A DNA stretch of 64,000 nucleotides from Cronobacter turicensis z3032 (GTDB taxonomy: Bacteria; Pseudomonadota; Gammaproteobacteria; Enterobacterales; Enterobacteriaceae). A program made the position numbers and the translations under genes. Position 1 is the stretch's first letter, and each line of letters opens with the position of its first letter. The notes beneath the pieces were generated by a model. That model was not told the origin of the DNA and ran no database searches. It saw only the letters and a list, made by a program, of their open reading frames with translations. Below, piece after piece: positions 1 to 9,425 of this stretch. The stretch is taken from positions 3,476,074 to 3,540,073 of the forward strand of contig FN543093.2 in NCBI GenBank assembly GCA_000027065.2, given 5' to 3'.

Positions 1-634
1 CCGAGAGATAGCCTTCGTCCCACAGCGGATGGTATTTCAGCCCATGCTTCTGGAGGTACTGATAGACCGTACGGTTGTCCCAGTCGATAATCGGCAGGAT
101 TTTAAAGACGCCGCGCTGCACGCCCAGTACCGGCAGATTCGCGCGGCTGCCGGACTGATCGCGGCGCAGCCCTGCAAACCAGGTTTGCGCGTTAAGTTCT
201 TTCAGCGCGCGGTTCATCGGCTCGACCTTATTGATGTCGTTGTATTTCTCAATCCCCTCAACGCCCTGCTCCCACAGCTTGCCGTAGCGCGCTTCCTGCC
301 AGGCCGGGCTTTGTTCGGCGCGGTAGATTTTCAGGTTCAGGTTGAGCTTTTCGGTCAGCTCGTCGATAAAGCGGTAGGTTTCCGGGAAGAGATAGCCGGT
401 ATCGGTGAGGATCACCGGAATATCCGGGCGCTGCTGTGTGACCAGATGCAGGCAGACCGCCGCCTGAATGCCGAAACTTGAGGAGAGCACAAACTCGCCC
501 GGCAGGTTTTCCAGCGCCCAGTTGACGCGCGCTTCGGCGCTTAACGCTTCAAGCTGCGCGTTGGTGTCGGCGAGCGCGTCGGCGCGGGCCTCTTTTTCCA
601 GTGCGTTCAGCGCATGTAGATCGAGTACAGACAT
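1..634 (-). CDS. cysH: Phosphoadenosine phosphosulfate (PAPS) reductase, C-terminus cut by window edge
   Basis: CysH reduces PAPS to sulfite and adenosine 3',5'-bisphosphate with thioredoxin in cytoplasmic sulfate assimilation. The visible 211 residues, from [15 protein letters not shown] to [10 protein letters not shown], read like E. coli CysH throughout. They include the [10 protein letters not shown]-loop segment and the [13 protein letters not shown] region. The catalytic ECGLH cysteine near the C-terminus lies outside the window, so completeness cannot be judged. The ATG at 634 is chosen because it aligns with the family N-terminus and follows a GAGG-type ribosome site. It is the third gene of cysJIH. 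An unusually long 216-bp gap with three REP elements separates it from cysI. Confidence 0.95.
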   Translation of the reverse strand, partial: MSVLDLHALNALEKEARADALADTNAQLEALSAEARVNWALENLPGEFVLSSSFGIQAAVCLHLVTQQRPDIPVILTDTGYLFPETYRFIDELTEKLNLNLKIYRAEQSPAWQEARYGKLWEQGVEGIEKYNDINKVEPMNRALKELNAQTWFAGLRRDQSGSRANLPVLGVQRGVFKILPIIDWDNRTVYQYLQKHGLKYHPLWDEGYLS

Positions 635-693
635 GTGAACCTCGCTTGCATGAATGTGATACCGGTGCGGCGGTGACGCGCCAGGCGCGTGCT

Positions 694-722
694 GGCGGGT
701 GCGCTGCGCTTACCCGCCCTAC
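694..722 (-). repeat. REP element, GTAG-headed palindrome (cysI-cysH gap, copy 1)
   Basis: Read on the minus strand this is GTAG followed by an imperfect palindrome with GGGCGGGTAAGCG and CGCACCCGCC arms. A GTAG head before a hairpin is typical of REP sequences mobilised by RAYT (REP-associated tyrosine) transposases. Six more copies occur in the window. Confidence 0.8.
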
Positions 723-746
723 GGAAATATCAACCTTTCGTGTGGC

Positions 747-770
747 GGCGGGTGCGCTTACCCGCCCTAC
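747..770 (-). repeat. REP element, shortened (copy 2)
   Basis: This copy has the same GTAG head and CCCGCC arm as copy 1, but five bases of the loop-side arm are missing (24 bp instead of 29). It lies 24 bp from copy 1 in the same orientation. Confidence 0.75.
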
Positions 771-797
771 GGAATCATCCGTTCTGGCAGAATCGTT

Positions 798-826
798 GTA
801 GGGTGGATAAGCGCAGCGCATCCACC
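798..826 (+). repeat. REP element (copy 3), inverted relative to copies 1 and 2
   Basis: It begins GTAGGGTGGATAAGCGCAG and ends GCATCCACC, so paired C-to-T and G-to-A changes in the two arms keep the stem intact. With copy 2 it forms an inverted pair just downstream of the cysI stop codon. Confidence 0.8.
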
Positions 827-850
827 GTTACCGCCCGCCACCCTAACCGC

Positions 851-2563
851 TTATTCCCAGAAATCCCGCGCCGGATCGAGCACCGGACGGATAATCCCGG
901 CGCGCACCGTGAAATCGCCAAACCCTTCGCCCGGCTCGCGCTCCTGCGCCCAGCGGCCGACCAGCTCGTCGATATTATCGAGGATCTCCGACTCGGTGAT
1001 GTTTTCACGATACATCCGCGGAATACGCGTACCGATGCGGTTGCCGCCCAGATGCAGGTTGTAACGCCCCGGCGCTTTGCCCACAAGGCCCAGCTCCGCC
1101 AGCATCGCGCGGCCGCAGCCGTTCGGGCAGCCGGTCACGCGCAGAACAATGTGTTCTTCCGCCAGGCCATGCTTCGCCATGATCCCGTCGACCTTATCGA
1201 TAAACTGCGGCAGGAAGCGCTCCGCCTCGGCCATCGCCAGTGGGCAGGTCGGGAAGGAGACGCACGCCATCGAGTTTTCGCGCTGCGGCGTCACACCGGC
1301 CATTAGTCCGTGGGCGCGGGCAATCTGTTCGATCTTCGCTTTATCGCCTTCCGGCACGCCCGCCACGATCAGGTTCTGGTTGGCGGTCAGCCGGAAATCG
1401 CCTTTATGGATCCTGGCTATCTCTTTCAGCCCGGTTTTCAGCGGCTTGTCCGGGAAATCGAGAATACGGCCGTTTTCGATAAACAGCGTCAGGTGCCATT
1501 TATCATCGATGCCTTTCACCCAGCCGATGCGATCGCCGCGACCGGTAAATTCATACGGACGAACCGGCTCAAAGGTGACGCCTGCGCGGCGCTCTACTTC
1601 CGCTTTAAAGACGTCAGGCCCGACGCGCTCCAGCGTATATTTGGTTTTGGCGTTTTTACGATCGGTACGGTTGCCCCAGTCGCGCTGGGTCGTCACCACC
1701 GCTTCGGCCACCGCCAGCGTATGCTCCAGCGGAATATAGCCAAACTCGGTGGCGGTGCGCGCATAGGTTTTCTTGTTACCGTGCTCAATAGAGAGCCCGC
1801 CGCCCACCAGCAGGTTAAAGCCCACCAGCTTGCCGTTTTCCGCAATGGCGATGAAGTTCATGTCGTTTGCATGCAAATCGACATCGTTTTGCGGCGGCAC
1901 CACGACGGTGGTTTTGAACTTACGCGGCAGATAAGTCGCGCCGAGAATCGGTTCTTCGTCGGTGGTCGCCACTTTTTCCTGATCGAGCCAGATCTCTGCG
2001 TAGGCGCGGGTGCGCGGCAGCAGATGCTCAGAGAGCTTCTTCGCCCACTCGTAGGCTTCGGCATGCAATTGCGACTCGACCGGGTTTGACGTGCAGAGCA
2101 CGTTACGGTTCATGTCGTTGGCGGTCGCCAGCGCGTCAAGGCCGACCGAGTGCAGCATCTGGTGCGCCGGCTTGACGTTTTTCTTCAGCAGACCGTGATA
2201 CTGGAACGTCTGGCGGTTGGTCAGACGAATGCTGCCGTAAATCGTGTTTTCTTCGGCGAACTTATCGATGGCGAGCCACTGCTGCGGCGTCATGATGCCG
2301 CCCGGCAGACGGCAGCGCAGCATCATCGCGTGACGCGGCTCCAGCTTCTGAGCCGCGCGCTCGGCGCGGATATCGCGGTCATCCTGCTGATACATGCCGT
2401 GAAAGCGGATCAGCAGAAAGTTGTCGCCATTAAACCCGCCGGTCAGCCCGTCATGTAAATCTTCGGCAATGGTGCCGCGCAGGAAGTTACTTTCACGCTT
2501 CATGCGTTCCGCATCGGAAAGTTTTCCTTCGACCACCAAAGGTCCTGGGTATTTTTCGCTCAT
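851..2563 (-). CDS. cysI: Sulfite reductase hemoprotein (beta) subunit
   Basis: CysI carries siroheme and a [4Fe-4S] cluster and reduces sulfite to sulfide by six electrons received from CysJ. At 570 residues it equals the E. coli length. The cluster and siroheme cysteines are visible in [11 protein letters not shown] (CX5C, about 434/440) and [10 protein letters not shown] (CX3C, about 479/483). Two ferredoxin-like nitrite/sulfite reductase repeats flank the 4Fe-4S domains. The start codon overlaps the cysJ stop by one base (TGATG), which suggests translational coupling and supports the start choice. The gap after its stop is filled with REP palindromes. Confidence 0.98.
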   Translation of the reverse strand: MSEKYPGPLVVEGKLSDAERMKRESNFLRGTIAEDLHDGLTGGFNGDNFLLIRFHGMYQQDDRDIRAERAAQKLEPRHAMMLRCRLPGGIMTPQQWLAIDKFAEENTIYGSIRLTNRQTFQYHGLLKKNVKPAHQMLHSVGLDALATANDMNRNVLCTSNPVESQLHAEAYEWAKKLSEHLLPRTRAYAEIWLDQEKVATTDEEPILGATYLPRKFKTTVVVPPQNDVDLHANDMNFIAIAENGKLVGFNLLVGGGLSIEHGNKKTYARTATEFGYIPLEHTLAVAEAVVTTQRDWGNRTDRKNAKTKYTLERVGPDVFKAEVERRAGVTFEPVRPYEFTGRGDRIGWVKGIDDKWHLTLFIENGRILDFPDKPLKTGLKEIARIHKGDFRLTANQNLIVAGVPEGDKAKIEQIARAHGLMAGVTPQRENSMACVSFPTCPLAMAEAERFLPQFIDKVDGIMAKHGLAEEHIVLRVTGCPNGCGRAMLAELGLVGKAPGRYNLHLGGNRIGTRIPRMYRENITESEILDNIDELVGRWAQEREPGEGFGDFTVRAGIIRPVLDPARDFWE

Positions 2564-4365
2564 CAGTAGACGTCTCGCTGGTAACGGCGCTCAACGCGCA
2601 GCTCACTTAAATATTCATCCGCCGCTTCGGCATGCATCCCGCCGTAAGCCGCAATCACTTCCAGTAACGCCTGCTCGACATCTTTCGCCATGCGATTGGC
2701 GTCGCCGCAGACATAAAGGTGCGCGCCTTCCTGGATCCAGCGCCACAGCTCCGCGCCCTGCTCGCGGATTTTGTCTTGTACGTAAATTTTATGGTCCTGA
2801 TCGCGAGACCAGGCAAGGTCGATGCGGGTTAACAGCCCTTCTTTGACATAGCGCTGCCATTCAACCTGATAGAGGAAATCTTCCGTAAAGTGCGGGTTGC
2901 CGAAGAAGAGCCAGTTTTTACCAGTGGCGCCGTCGGCTTCGCGCTGCTGCATGAAGGCGCGGAACGGCGCGATGCCGGTGCCTGGGCCAATCATAATGAC
3001 CGGCGTTTCTGGCGTTGCCGGCAGGCGGAAGTTGTCGTTGTGCTCAATGAATACGCGCACTTCGCCATCTTCTTCCAGACGATCGGCAAGATAGCTCGAC
3101 GCCCCGCCCGCACGCGGACGGCCTTCGATATCAAAACGCACCACGCCGACAGTGATATGCACTTCGTTTTCGGCTTCCGCCTGCGACGAGGCGATAGAGT
3201 AAAGACGCGGCGTAAGGGGGCGCAGCAGGCCAATCAGCTGTTCAGCGTCAAGCTGGGCTGGCGCGAAGCGCGCCATATCGACGATGGGCGTCGTGGCGGC
3301 ATAGTGTTGCAGCTTCGCTTTATCGCCCACCAGCGGCAGTAAGGTTTCGCTGCGGGTTAGCGTCGCGTAGTTCTCAACGATAGCGGCAGTGTTCACCGTC
3401 AGCTCAAAATGCCATTGCAGCGCTTCACCGAGCGGCAACGTTTTCTCACCCACGGTGACCGGCTCGTCGCCTTTCAGCCACAACAGCTCAAGAAGTTCCT
3501 GCACCAGCGCCGGATCGTTCTGATACCAGACGCCGAGCGCGTCGCCCGGCTGATAGCGCAGGCCCGCATCGCCAAGATCGATTTCAATATGGCGCACATC
3601 TTTTTGTGAATGACGCCCGGTGATTTTCTGGTTCACCGAGAGCGTGGCGGTGAGCGGCGCTTCTTTGGTGTAAGGCGTGGAATCGACCAGATTAACCGTA
3701 CCGCTGGCGGTGATCGCCGCCTGGGACGGCGCCTCTTTCGGTACGCGCGCTTTCAGTACGTCAACCACGCGCTGGCGCCACGCCTGAGCGGCCGCCTGAT
3801 ATTCGACATCCGCATCCACGCGATCCAGCAGGCGCTCGGCGCCAAGCTCCGCAAGGCGGGTATCGAAATCTTTACCGGCCTGACAGAAGCGCTCATAAGA
3901 GGTATCGCCAAGACCAAAGACCGCGAACGCCGTGCCGTCAAGCTTCGGCGCTTTTTTCGACAGCAGGAATTTGTGCAGCGCGACGGCTTCTTCCGGCGGA
4001 TCGCCTTCGCCCTGGGTAGAGGCCACGACGACCAGCAGTTTTTCCTGGGCAATTTGTTTGAATTTATAGTCGCCCGCGTTAACCAGATTCACATTGAGCT
4101 GCGCCGCCAGCAGATCGTCGCGCAGCGCTTCCGCCACGCGGCGCGCGTTGCCGGTCTGGGAAGCGGAAATCAGCGTAATGACCGACGCAGGCGCCGCGGG
4201 CGTTTGCACCACCGCCGCACCTGGCTGTTGGTTTACCATTCCCCAGAAATAGCCCGAAAGCCAGGCGAGCTGCGTGGGGGTGAAATCATGAGTCGCCGTC
4301 TGAAGGCGAGCCAGCTGCTCCGGGCTGAGCGGGAGCAAAGCGTTCGGTGGGGCCTGAGTCGTCAT
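2563..4365 (-). CDS. cysJ: Sulfite reductase flavoprotein (alpha) subunit
   Basis: CysJ passes electrons from NADPH through FAD and FMN to CysI. The 600-residue protein has an N-terminal flavodoxin domain ([15 protein letters not shown], about 70-85), a FAD domain with RLYSIASSQ near residue 390, and an NADPH domain with [12 protein letters not shown]. It ends in the family-typical YQRDVY. It is the first gene of cysJIH, and the 306-bp upstream region shared with divergent queD should hold the CysB-dependent promoter. It is a canonical enterobacterial gene with nothing missing. Confidence 0.98.
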   Translation of the reverse strand: MTTQAPPNALLPLSPEQLARLQTATHDFTPTQLAWLSGYFWGMVNQQPGAAVVQTPAAPASVITLISASQTGNARRVAEALRDDLLAAQLNVNLVNAGDYKFKQIAQEKLLVVVASTQGEGDPPEEAVALHKFLLSKKAPKLDGTAFAVFGLGDTSYERFCQAGKDFDTRLAELGAERLLDRVDADVEYQAAAQAWRQRVVDVLKARVPKEAPSQAAITASGTVNLVDSTPYTKEAPLTATLSVNQKITGRHSQKDVRHIEIDLGDAGLRYQPGDALGVWYQNDPALVQELLELLWLKGDEPVTVGEKTLPLGEALQWHFELTVNTAAIVENYATLTRSETLLPLVGDKAKLQHYAATTPIVDMARFAPAQLDAEQLIGLLRPLTPRLYSIASSQAEAENEVHITVGVVRFDIEGRPRAGGASSYLADRLEEDGEVRVFIEHNDNFRLPATPETPVIMIGPGTGIAPFRAFMQQREADGATGKNWLFFGNPHFTEDFLYQVEWQRYVKEGLLTRIDLAWSRDQDHKIYVQDKIREQGAELWRWIQEGAHLYVCGDANRMAKDVEQALLEVIAAYGGMHAEAADEYLSELRVERRYQRDVY

Positions 4366-4671
4366 GCGTCGTTATGTTCCAGTAGCAAAGCTGTTTTTTT
4401 ATCGCAAAAACAGAAGAGAAAGTAAGGGTAACGGCGGCAAGAATAACAATTAAAGAAGGGATGGAAATAATAAATAACCAAATGGACTAACCAGTTTTAC
4501 CAATAAGCATAAGCGTTAAAACGGGTTAAATATCTATTTGAAAATAATGGTTATTTTTTTAACTAGCGGTGCGTTTTGCACGCTTATCGTTTATGAGGGT
4601 TTTAGTTAATGCTAAAAACGGTCAATTCCGGTACTATGCGGCGGTTTTTTTAGCAAGACTGAGACTGCGTT
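4366..4671. promoter_or_regulatory. cysJ / queD divergent regulatory region
   Basis: This 306-bp AT-rich stretch lies between divergent cysJ and queD and shows no credible ORF. It contains an inverted repeat AAAATAA-TGG-TTATTTT at 4541-4557 and several A/T runs, as expected for CysB-activated cysJIH promoters. CysB sites are too degenerate to place by eye, so the assignment rests on position. Confidence 0.5.
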
Positions 4672-5034
4672 ATGCCTACCACCCTGTTTAAAGATTTTAT
4701 CTTCGAAGCCGCTCACCGACTCCCCCATGTCCCCGAAGGCCACAAGTGCGGTCGTCTGCACGGACACTCTTTTATGGTGCGCCTGGAGGTAACGGGCGAG
4801 GTAGACCCTCATACCGGCTGGATTATCGATTTCGCCGAGCTGAAAGCGGCGTTTAAACCGATTTACGATAGCCTGGATCACTATTATCTGAACGATATTC
4901 CGGGGCTTGAAAACCCGACCAGCGAAGTGCTGGCGCGCTGGATCTGGGCTCAGATGAAACCGCGTCTGCCGCTGCTGAGCGCGGTGATGATTAAAGAGAC
5001 CTGCACCGCCGGTTGCGTGTATCGCGGCGAATAA
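4672..5034 (+). CDS. queD: 6-carboxy-5,6,7,8-tetrahydropterin synthase
   Basis: QueD converts 7,8-dihydroneopterin triphosphate to 6-carboxy-tetrahydropterin, an early step of preQ0/queuosine synthesis. The 120-residue protein shows the zinc ligands His15 and the HGH pair (His30, His32), and the catalytic Cys26 in CGRLHGHS. It also has the conserved DFAELK and ENPTSEVLA segments. The ATG at 4672 matches the family N-terminus. Two other queuosine genes, queE (next gene, opposite strand) and queF (25156), are in the window. A REP pair follows the stop codon where E. coli carries an unrelated gene block. Confidence 0.97.
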   Translation: MPTTLFKDFIFEAAHRLPHVPEGHKCGRLHGHSFMVRLEVTGEVDPHTGWIIDFAELKAAFKPIYDSLDHYYLNDIPGLENPTSEVLARWIWAQMKPRLPLLSAVMIKETCTAGCVYRGE

Positions 5035-5051
5035 GGTGCTGGCGTTTTGAT

Positions 5052-5080
5052 GGCGGGTGCGCTGCGCTTACCCGCCCTAC
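5052..5080 (-). repeat. REP element (queD 3' side, left arm of inverted pair)
   Basis: This copy is identical in layout to the copy at 694-722, with the GTAG head on the minus strand. It faces the copy at 5104-5132 across a 23-bp spacer, forming a BIME-like inverted pair. Confidence 0.8.
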
Positions 5081-5103
5081 AATACAAACGCGATGCCATT
5101 CTC

Positions 5104-5132
5104 GTAGGGTGGGTAAGCGAAGCGCACCCACC
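5104..5132 (+). repeat. REP element (queD 3' side, right arm of inverted pair)
   Basis: It begins GTAGGGTGGGTAAGCGAAGC and ends GCACCCACC. It has the GGTGGGT arm variant rather than the GGCGGGT variant of its partner, so the two copies are not a simple fresh duplication. Confidence 0.8.
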
Positions 5133-5150
5133 GTTCACCTGCCATACATA

Positions 5151-5180
5151 AAAAAAGAGGGGCTTATGCCCCTCTTTTTT
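5151..5180. terminator. Bidirectional intrinsic terminator between queD and queE
   Basis: AGAGGGGC and GCCCCTCT form an 8-bp stem around a TTAT loop, with A6 before and T6 after. It therefore works as a rho-independent terminator for queD on the plus strand and for queE on the minus strand. Its right end overlaps the queE stop codon. Confidence 0.9.
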
Positions 5181-5850
5181 ATGCGATATTCAGATACTTG
5201 TGCGTCTGCATCGACAACCGCCAGTTGCGGGCGATACAGGTCTCAATGCACAGGCGGGTCGCATCGTCCTTCTGGCTAATCGGCTGAAGCGCAATTACCC
5301 GCTGTCTTTCGTCATGCAGGCGCGCCAGCAGTTCATCCAGCGCCTCGATATCACGCATACGCCCTACCGGGTGCTTGATTTCATCGGCACGCATCAGCGC
5401 CTGATCCAGCACCTCGTACCCGCCGCGCATATTCACCTTCGGCGATACGGTCACCCAGGTCCCTGTGGTGCAGCGCACCTCATGGGTGCCGCTGGTTTCA
5501 ATCTGGCAGCTATAACCGTGCGCTTCCAGAAGCTCCGTTAAGGGCAGCAGATCGTGGATACACGGCTCACCGCCGGTGATAACCACATGGCGCGCGGTAT
5601 AGGCCTGGCGCTCAATCGCCGCCAGCAGCTCTTCCGGACTCGCCGAACCCCATTTATCGCTCTCTTTGGTTTTCGCGATAATGCTGAAAAGCGACACTTC
5701 CCGATCGGCGAGCGTCTCCCAGGTGTGTTTGGTATCGCACCAGGCACAACCTACGGGGCATCCCTGCAGACGAATAAAAATGGCGGGCACGCCGGTAAAA
5801 TAACCCTCGCCCTGCAGGGTCTGAAACATCTCATTAATCGGGTACTGCAT
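5179..5850 (-). CDS. queE: 7-carboxy-7-deazaguanine synthase
   Basis: QueE is a radical SAM enzyme that converts 6-carboxytetrahydropterin to 7-carboxy-7-deazaguanine in preQ0 synthesis. The cluster motif CX3CX2C is visible in GCPVGCAWCDT (about residues 31-38), followed by the GGEP motif (VITGGEPCIHD). The 223-residue length and the ending MQTHKYLNIA match E. coli QueE. It is convergent with queD and shares its terminator. In E. coli, QueE (YgcF) also affects cell division under stress. That role is known for the ortholog and is not visible here. Confidence 0.97.
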   Translation of the reverse strand: MQYPINEMFQTLQGEGYFTGVPAIFIRLQGCPVGCAWCDTKHTWETLADREVSLFSIIAKTKESDKWGSASPEELLAAIERQAYTARHVVITGGEPCIHDLLPLTELLEAHGYSCQIETSGTHEVRCTTGTWVTVSPKVNMRGGYEVLDQALMRADEIKHPVGRMRDIEALDELLARLHDERQRVIALQPISQKDDATRLCIETCIARNWRLSMQTHKYLNIA

Positions 5851-6049
5851 GATTCACTCGGTTGATGACTAAAACGGTAATTATTACAGATAACCGCCAG
5901 ACTAGCATGTGCCATTTGCGCCTTACCGGAAGCCGTCGCCAGGACTGATGCGCATTTGCCCCTCAATTCCAGGGCATTGGCAGGGCCATAAGACGACGGT
6001 TACTATGGCGCGGCTCGGCCAGCCGGATAACAAGGAAAAGGCGAAAGTT

Positions 6050-7018
6050 ATGGTACGCACATTAACGTCATTCATTCTGACGGTAGCGCTGATGTTAGTG
6101 AACGTCAGCGTGCTGGCGCAGCCCCTCGACGTGCCGCCGATGCGTGGCGTTATCAACGATCCCGCCGATATGCTGAGCGGCCAGGAATACGTGGCCTTGC
6201 TTGACGATGTGTCAGCTATCAATACCCGCACCCACGCGCAAACGGCAATTCTGGTGTTACCGGAATTAAAAGGCGACAACCTGGAGAGTTTTGCGACGCG
6301 CGCCTTCAACACCTGGCGGCTCGGCAATGCGCAGCGCAACGATGGCGTGCTGATCCTGGTCGCCTGGCACGATCGTCAGGTACGCATCGAAACGGGACGC
6401 GGGCTGCAGAAGACGATTCCGGATGAACTGGCGAGCAGGGTAATTAAAGAGTATATGCTGCCCTGGTTCAGGGCGGGCGATCTCACCGAAGGCCTGCGTC
6501 AGGGGCTTACCGGTATCGACGCGCTGCTCAGCCATCAGCCGCTGCCGCCTGCGGCATCGCCTTCCTGGGTACAGGCCTGGCTAAAACCGTTGCTGCTGAA
6601 TTTCTCTTACTGGCTGGCGCTGCCTGTTCTCGCCATCGTGCTGTTTGCCTTAATCATGCTGCGCAAAAAGAAAACGCTGGTGACGCTTTTTTTCGGCACC
6701 TTCTGCCTGCTGACGCCCGCGCTTGCCATCACCAGCAATTTCGTCCCCTGGGTGGAGCCGTTTCTCTGGCTTAGCTTTTCTGTGCCCTTTTTGCTGATGA
6801 TCCTGGCGCTGGTCGTGCTGTTTGCCTTCCCGAATTATCGACTCAGCGCGACAGGCGGCGGGGAGTCGTCAGGCGACGCCTCCTCCGCCTGGCTTGCGAC
6901 CAGCCACCTTCATTCTTCCTCAGGCGGCGACAGCGCCAGCCATCACAGCAGCCACGACAGCGTCAGCTCGGGCGATGGCGGATCCAGCGATGGCGGCGGC
7001 TCGTCAGACAACTGGTGA
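6050..7018 (+). CDS. ygcG: TPM-domain membrane protein YgcG
   Basis: This 322-residue protein starts with a likely signal peptide ([16 protein letters not shown], cleavage near VLA-Q). A TPM_phosphatase domain of about 130 residues follows, containing [18 protein letters not shown] and NDGVLILV. Next come two or three membrane helices at about 180-270 and a low-complexity Ser/Gly/His tail ending GGGSSDNW. The function of the family in enterics is not established. Position between queE and eno is as in E. coli. The ATG at 6050 is chosen over an upstream in-frame ATG at 5909 because it directly precedes the signal peptide and follows an AAGGAAAAGG ribosome site. Its 3' end overlaps convergent nanE by 15 bp. 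Confidence 0.8.
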   Translation: MVRTLTSFILTVALMLVNVSVLAQPLDVPPMRGVINDPADMLSGQEYVALLDDVSAINTRTHAQTAILVLPELKGDNLESFATRAFNTWRLGNAQRNDGVLILVAWHDRQVRIETGRGLQKTIPDELASRVIKEYMLPWFRAGDLTEGLRQGLTGIDALLSHQPLPPAASPSWVQAWLKPLLLNFSYWLALPVLAIVLFALIMLRKKKTLVTLFFGTFCLLTPALAITSNFVPWVEPFLWLSFSVPFLLMILALVVLFAFPNYRLSATGGGESSGDASSAWLATSHLHSSSGGDSASHHSSHDSVSSGDGGSSDGGGSSDNW

Positions 7019-7693
7019 GCGCAGCGCGTCGGCAAAGCGGCGGGTAATCTGCTGCGGGCGTGTAATAGCCCCGCCCACCACCACCGCGTGCGCGCCCAGC
7101 GCCAGGCAGCGCGCCGCGCCCTCGGGCGTATCTACATTGCCTTCGGCGATAACCGGGACCGTCACCGCCGCCAGCACGGCTTTTAGCAGCGCAAAATCGT
7201 TCTCCGGGAGGCGATGCCCCTGGGTGTTCGCCGTATAGCCGTAAAGCGTGGTGCCCACGCAGTCGAAACCGAGCGCTTCGGCCGTTACGGCCTCTTCAAC
7301 GCTTGAGACATCCGCCATCAGCAGTACCTCTGGCCAGGTAAGCCGGATCTTCCCAACGAGCTGTTCGAGCGTTTCGCCGCCGGGGCGCGGGCGCGCGGTG
7401 GCGTCGAGCGCTATCATCTCTGGCGCGGCGTCCATTAATTCAGTGATTTCGCGCATCGTCGCGGTGATAAACACGTCGCTTGCGGGATAGTCCCGCTTGA
7501 TGATGCCGATGACCGGCAGCGCCACCTGTTCTTTAATCGCCCGAATATCCGCCACGCTATTGGCGCGGATCCCCGCCGCCCCGCCCTGCGCGGCGGCCAG
7601 CGCCATTCGCCCCATAATAAATGGGCTGTGCAGTGGTTCGTTTTCCAGCGCCTGGCAGGAGACCACCAGCTTTCCTTTGATGTGCTCTAACAT
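7004..7693 (-). CDS. nanE: N-acetylmannosamine-6-phosphate 2-epimerase
   Basis: NanE interconverts ManNAc-6-P and GlcNAc-6-P, feeding amino sugars into NagA/NagB catabolism. The 229-residue TIM barrel has the expected active-site Lys66 in GIIKRDYP and Glu184 in [11 protein letters not shown], plus GTTLYGYT and the [10 protein letters not shown] phosphate-binding end. It is clearly diverged from the E. coli nan-operon NanE, so it may be a second, cluster-specific copy. It lies 8 bp downstream of the PTS gene, so the two probably form one transcript. Its stop codon lies inside the 3' end of ygcG on the other strand. Confidence 0.9.
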   Translation of the reverse strand: MLEHIKGKLVVSCQALENEPLHSPFIMGRMALAAAQGGAAGIRANSVADIRAIKEQVALPVIGIIKRDYPASDVFITATMREITELMDAAPEMIALDATARPRPGGETLEQLVGKIRLTWPEVLLMADVSSVEEAVTAEALGFDCVGTTLYGYTANTQGHRLPENDFALLKAVLAAVTVPVIAEGNVDTPEGAARCLALGAHAVVVGGAITRPQQITRRFADALRSPVV

Positions 7694-7701
7694 CGTTGAC
7701 C

Positions 7702-9255
7702 TCAGCTTAATAACTCTTCGATTTCGTTTTTAATAATCGTGACGTGCGGACCGTAGATAACCTGCACACCGTTGCCGCGCAGGATCACGCCGCGCGCGCC
7801 GGTCACTTTCAGCGCGGCCTCATCCACTTTGGTTCCGTCGTTCACGGTGACGCGTAACCGCGTGGCGCAGCAGTCAACTTCCTGAAGGTTATCCCGCCCG
7901 CCAAGCCCGGCCACCACGGCCTGCGCCCGCTCGCTGTCTTTCATCGCCACGCTTTCCTGAGTTTCTTTTTCCCGGCCTGGTGTGGCGAAGTCGAAACGCG
8001 TGATCAGGAAACGGAAGGTGAAGTAATAGAGGAAAAACCACGGCACGCCGACCAGCGGCACCATCAGCCAGTGCGTTTTCGCCTCGCCCTGCAAGACGCC
8101 AAAGAGAATGAAATCGATAAAACCGCCCGAGAACGTCTGGCCGATAGTGATGTGCAGAATGTGCGCCAGCATAAAAGCCAGCCCGTCGAAGAAGGCGTGA
8201 ATGACATACAGCACGGGCGCGACAAACAGGAAGGAAAACTCAATTGGCTCGGTGATGCCGGTCAAAAATGAGGTCAGCGCCGCAGAGAGTAGCAGCCCGG
8301 CGACGCGCTTTTTATTCTCCGGCTTCGCCGTGTGGTACATCGCAAGGCATGCGCCGATCAGGCCGAACATCATGGTGATGAAGCGCCCCGACATAAACCG
8401 CGACGTGCCGATATAAAACTGCGTCGTCGTCGGGTCAGCAAGTTGTGCGAAGAAGATGCGCTGCGTGCCTTCCACCAGCTGGCCGTTGACGATTTCGCTG
8501 CCGCCAAGCGCCGTCGTCCAGAAAGGCAGATAGAAGATGTGATGCAGGCCGAACGGGCCAAGCATACGCAGGATAAAACCATACAGCAGCGTGCCGACAT
8601 AACCGGTCGCCTCAACCAGCCCGCCAAGCCCGAAAATCATTTTCTGAAAATGCGGCCAGACGATGGTCATCGCCGCGCCGACCACAATCGCCGCCAGCGC
8701 GCTGATAATGGGCACAAACCGCGATCCGCCAAAAAAGCCCAGAAACTGCGGCAACGCGATTTTATTAAACCGCTGGTGCAGCGCGCACGTGACCAGACCG
8801 ATAACGACGCCGCCGAAAACGCCGGTCTCCAGCGTCTGAATGCCGAGCACCATTCCCTGCCCGACCGCGCCAGGATTGCTCTGCGCGAGCTGGCCGGTCA
8901 GGGTCAGCAGCGCATTGATGGTGGCGTTCATCACCAGAAAGGCCAGTAACGCGGCGAGGCCCGCAGTGCCTTTATCGGTACGCGCCAGGCCCACCGCCAC
9001 GCCGACGGCAAACAGCACCGACAGATTCGCGAAGACGATGGCCCCGGCGCTGCTCATGATCGTGAAAATCGCCTGCAGCCAGCCGACATCGAGAAACGGA
9101 TAAGCCGTCAGCGTGTTGGGATTGGAGAGCGCGCCGCCCACGCCGAGCAAGAGACCTGCCGCCGGTAACACGGCAATCGGCAACATAAATGACTTGCCAA
9201 ACCGCTGCGCCTTTTCAAACCAGCGCCCTGAAGATGTTCCGCTGAAAAATGCCAT
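7702..9255 (-). CDS. PTS sugar transporter EIICB, glucose/N-acetylglucosamine-type superfamily
   Basis: This 517-residue membrane permease imports and phosphorylates a sugar. The EIIC domain (about residues 15-420) begins with [22 protein letters not shown] and has around ten hydrophobic segments and the GITEPIEF active-site motif. The EIIB domain at the C-terminus has the phosphorylation cysteine in [12 protein letters not shown]. No EIIA domain is fused, so it must use a trans EIIA such as Crr. Pairing with nanE suggests N-acetylmannosamine, or another N-acetyl amino sugar that yields ManNAc-6-P. That substrate call is inference. E. coli has no equivalent gene here. Confidence 0.88.
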   Translation of the reverse strand: MAFFSGTSSGRWFEKAQRFGKSFMLPIAVLPAAGLLLGVGGALSNPNTLTAYPFLDVGWLQAIFTIMSSAGAIVFANLSVLFAVGVAVGLARTDKGTAGLAALLAFLVMNATINALLTLTGQLAQSNPGAVGQGMVLGIQTLETGVFGGVVIGLVTCALHQRFNKIALPQFLGFFGGSRFVPIISALAAIVVGAAMTIVWPHFQKMIFGLGGLVEATGYVGTLLYGFILRMLGPFGLHHIFYLPFWTTALGGSEIVNGQLVEGTQRIFFAQLADPTTTQFYIGTSRFMSGRFITMMFGLIGACLAMYHTAKPENKKRVAGLLLSAALTSFLTGITEPIEFSFLFVAPVLYVIHAFFDGLAFMLAHILHITIGQTFSGGFIDFILFGVLQGEAKTHWLMVPLVGVPWFFLYYFTFRFLITRFDFATPGREKETQESVAMKDSERAQAVVAGLGGRDNLQEVDCCATRLRVTVNDGTKVDEAALKVTGARGVILRGNGVQVIYGPHVTIIKNEIEELLS

Positions 9256-9277
9256 GATGAAATCCCCGTCGTTGTTA

Positions 9278-9323
9278 TGATGAAAATATTTATCACATTA
9301 AAAATATATAGTGAAAATTATCA
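9278..9323. promoter_or_regulatory. Candidate RpiR operator(s) in the PTS / rpiR divergent promoter
   Basis: Two imperfect dyads lie in the AT-rich 170-bp gap between the divergent genes: TGATGAAAATATTTATCA (9278-9295) and TGAAAATTATCA (9312-9323). Both share the TGA-AAA/T-TCA half-site pattern. A divergent RpiR regulator usually controls itself and the neighbouring sugar operon from such a gap. The sites are visual candidates only. Confidence 0.35.
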
Positions 9324-9425
9324 TCAGCAATAGCGAAGCCGATCATACTTTTTTAAAATGGCTGGCATTGATAGCGGCCTTTCCCGCACACTCATCGGCA
9401 GTCGTCGGTGCTTCAGGATCCTGTT

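Noticed and set aside
549..1306. Several overlapping ORFs across the REP cluster and the cysH/cysI ends
   Set aside because: Their codons are the repeats themselves or shadows of cysI and cysH. No family resemblance was seen.
5909..6049. N-terminal extension of YgcG from the ATG at 5909
   Set aside because: The 47 extra residues are not signal-like and would bury the clear signal peptide that starts at 6050 behind a good ribosome site.
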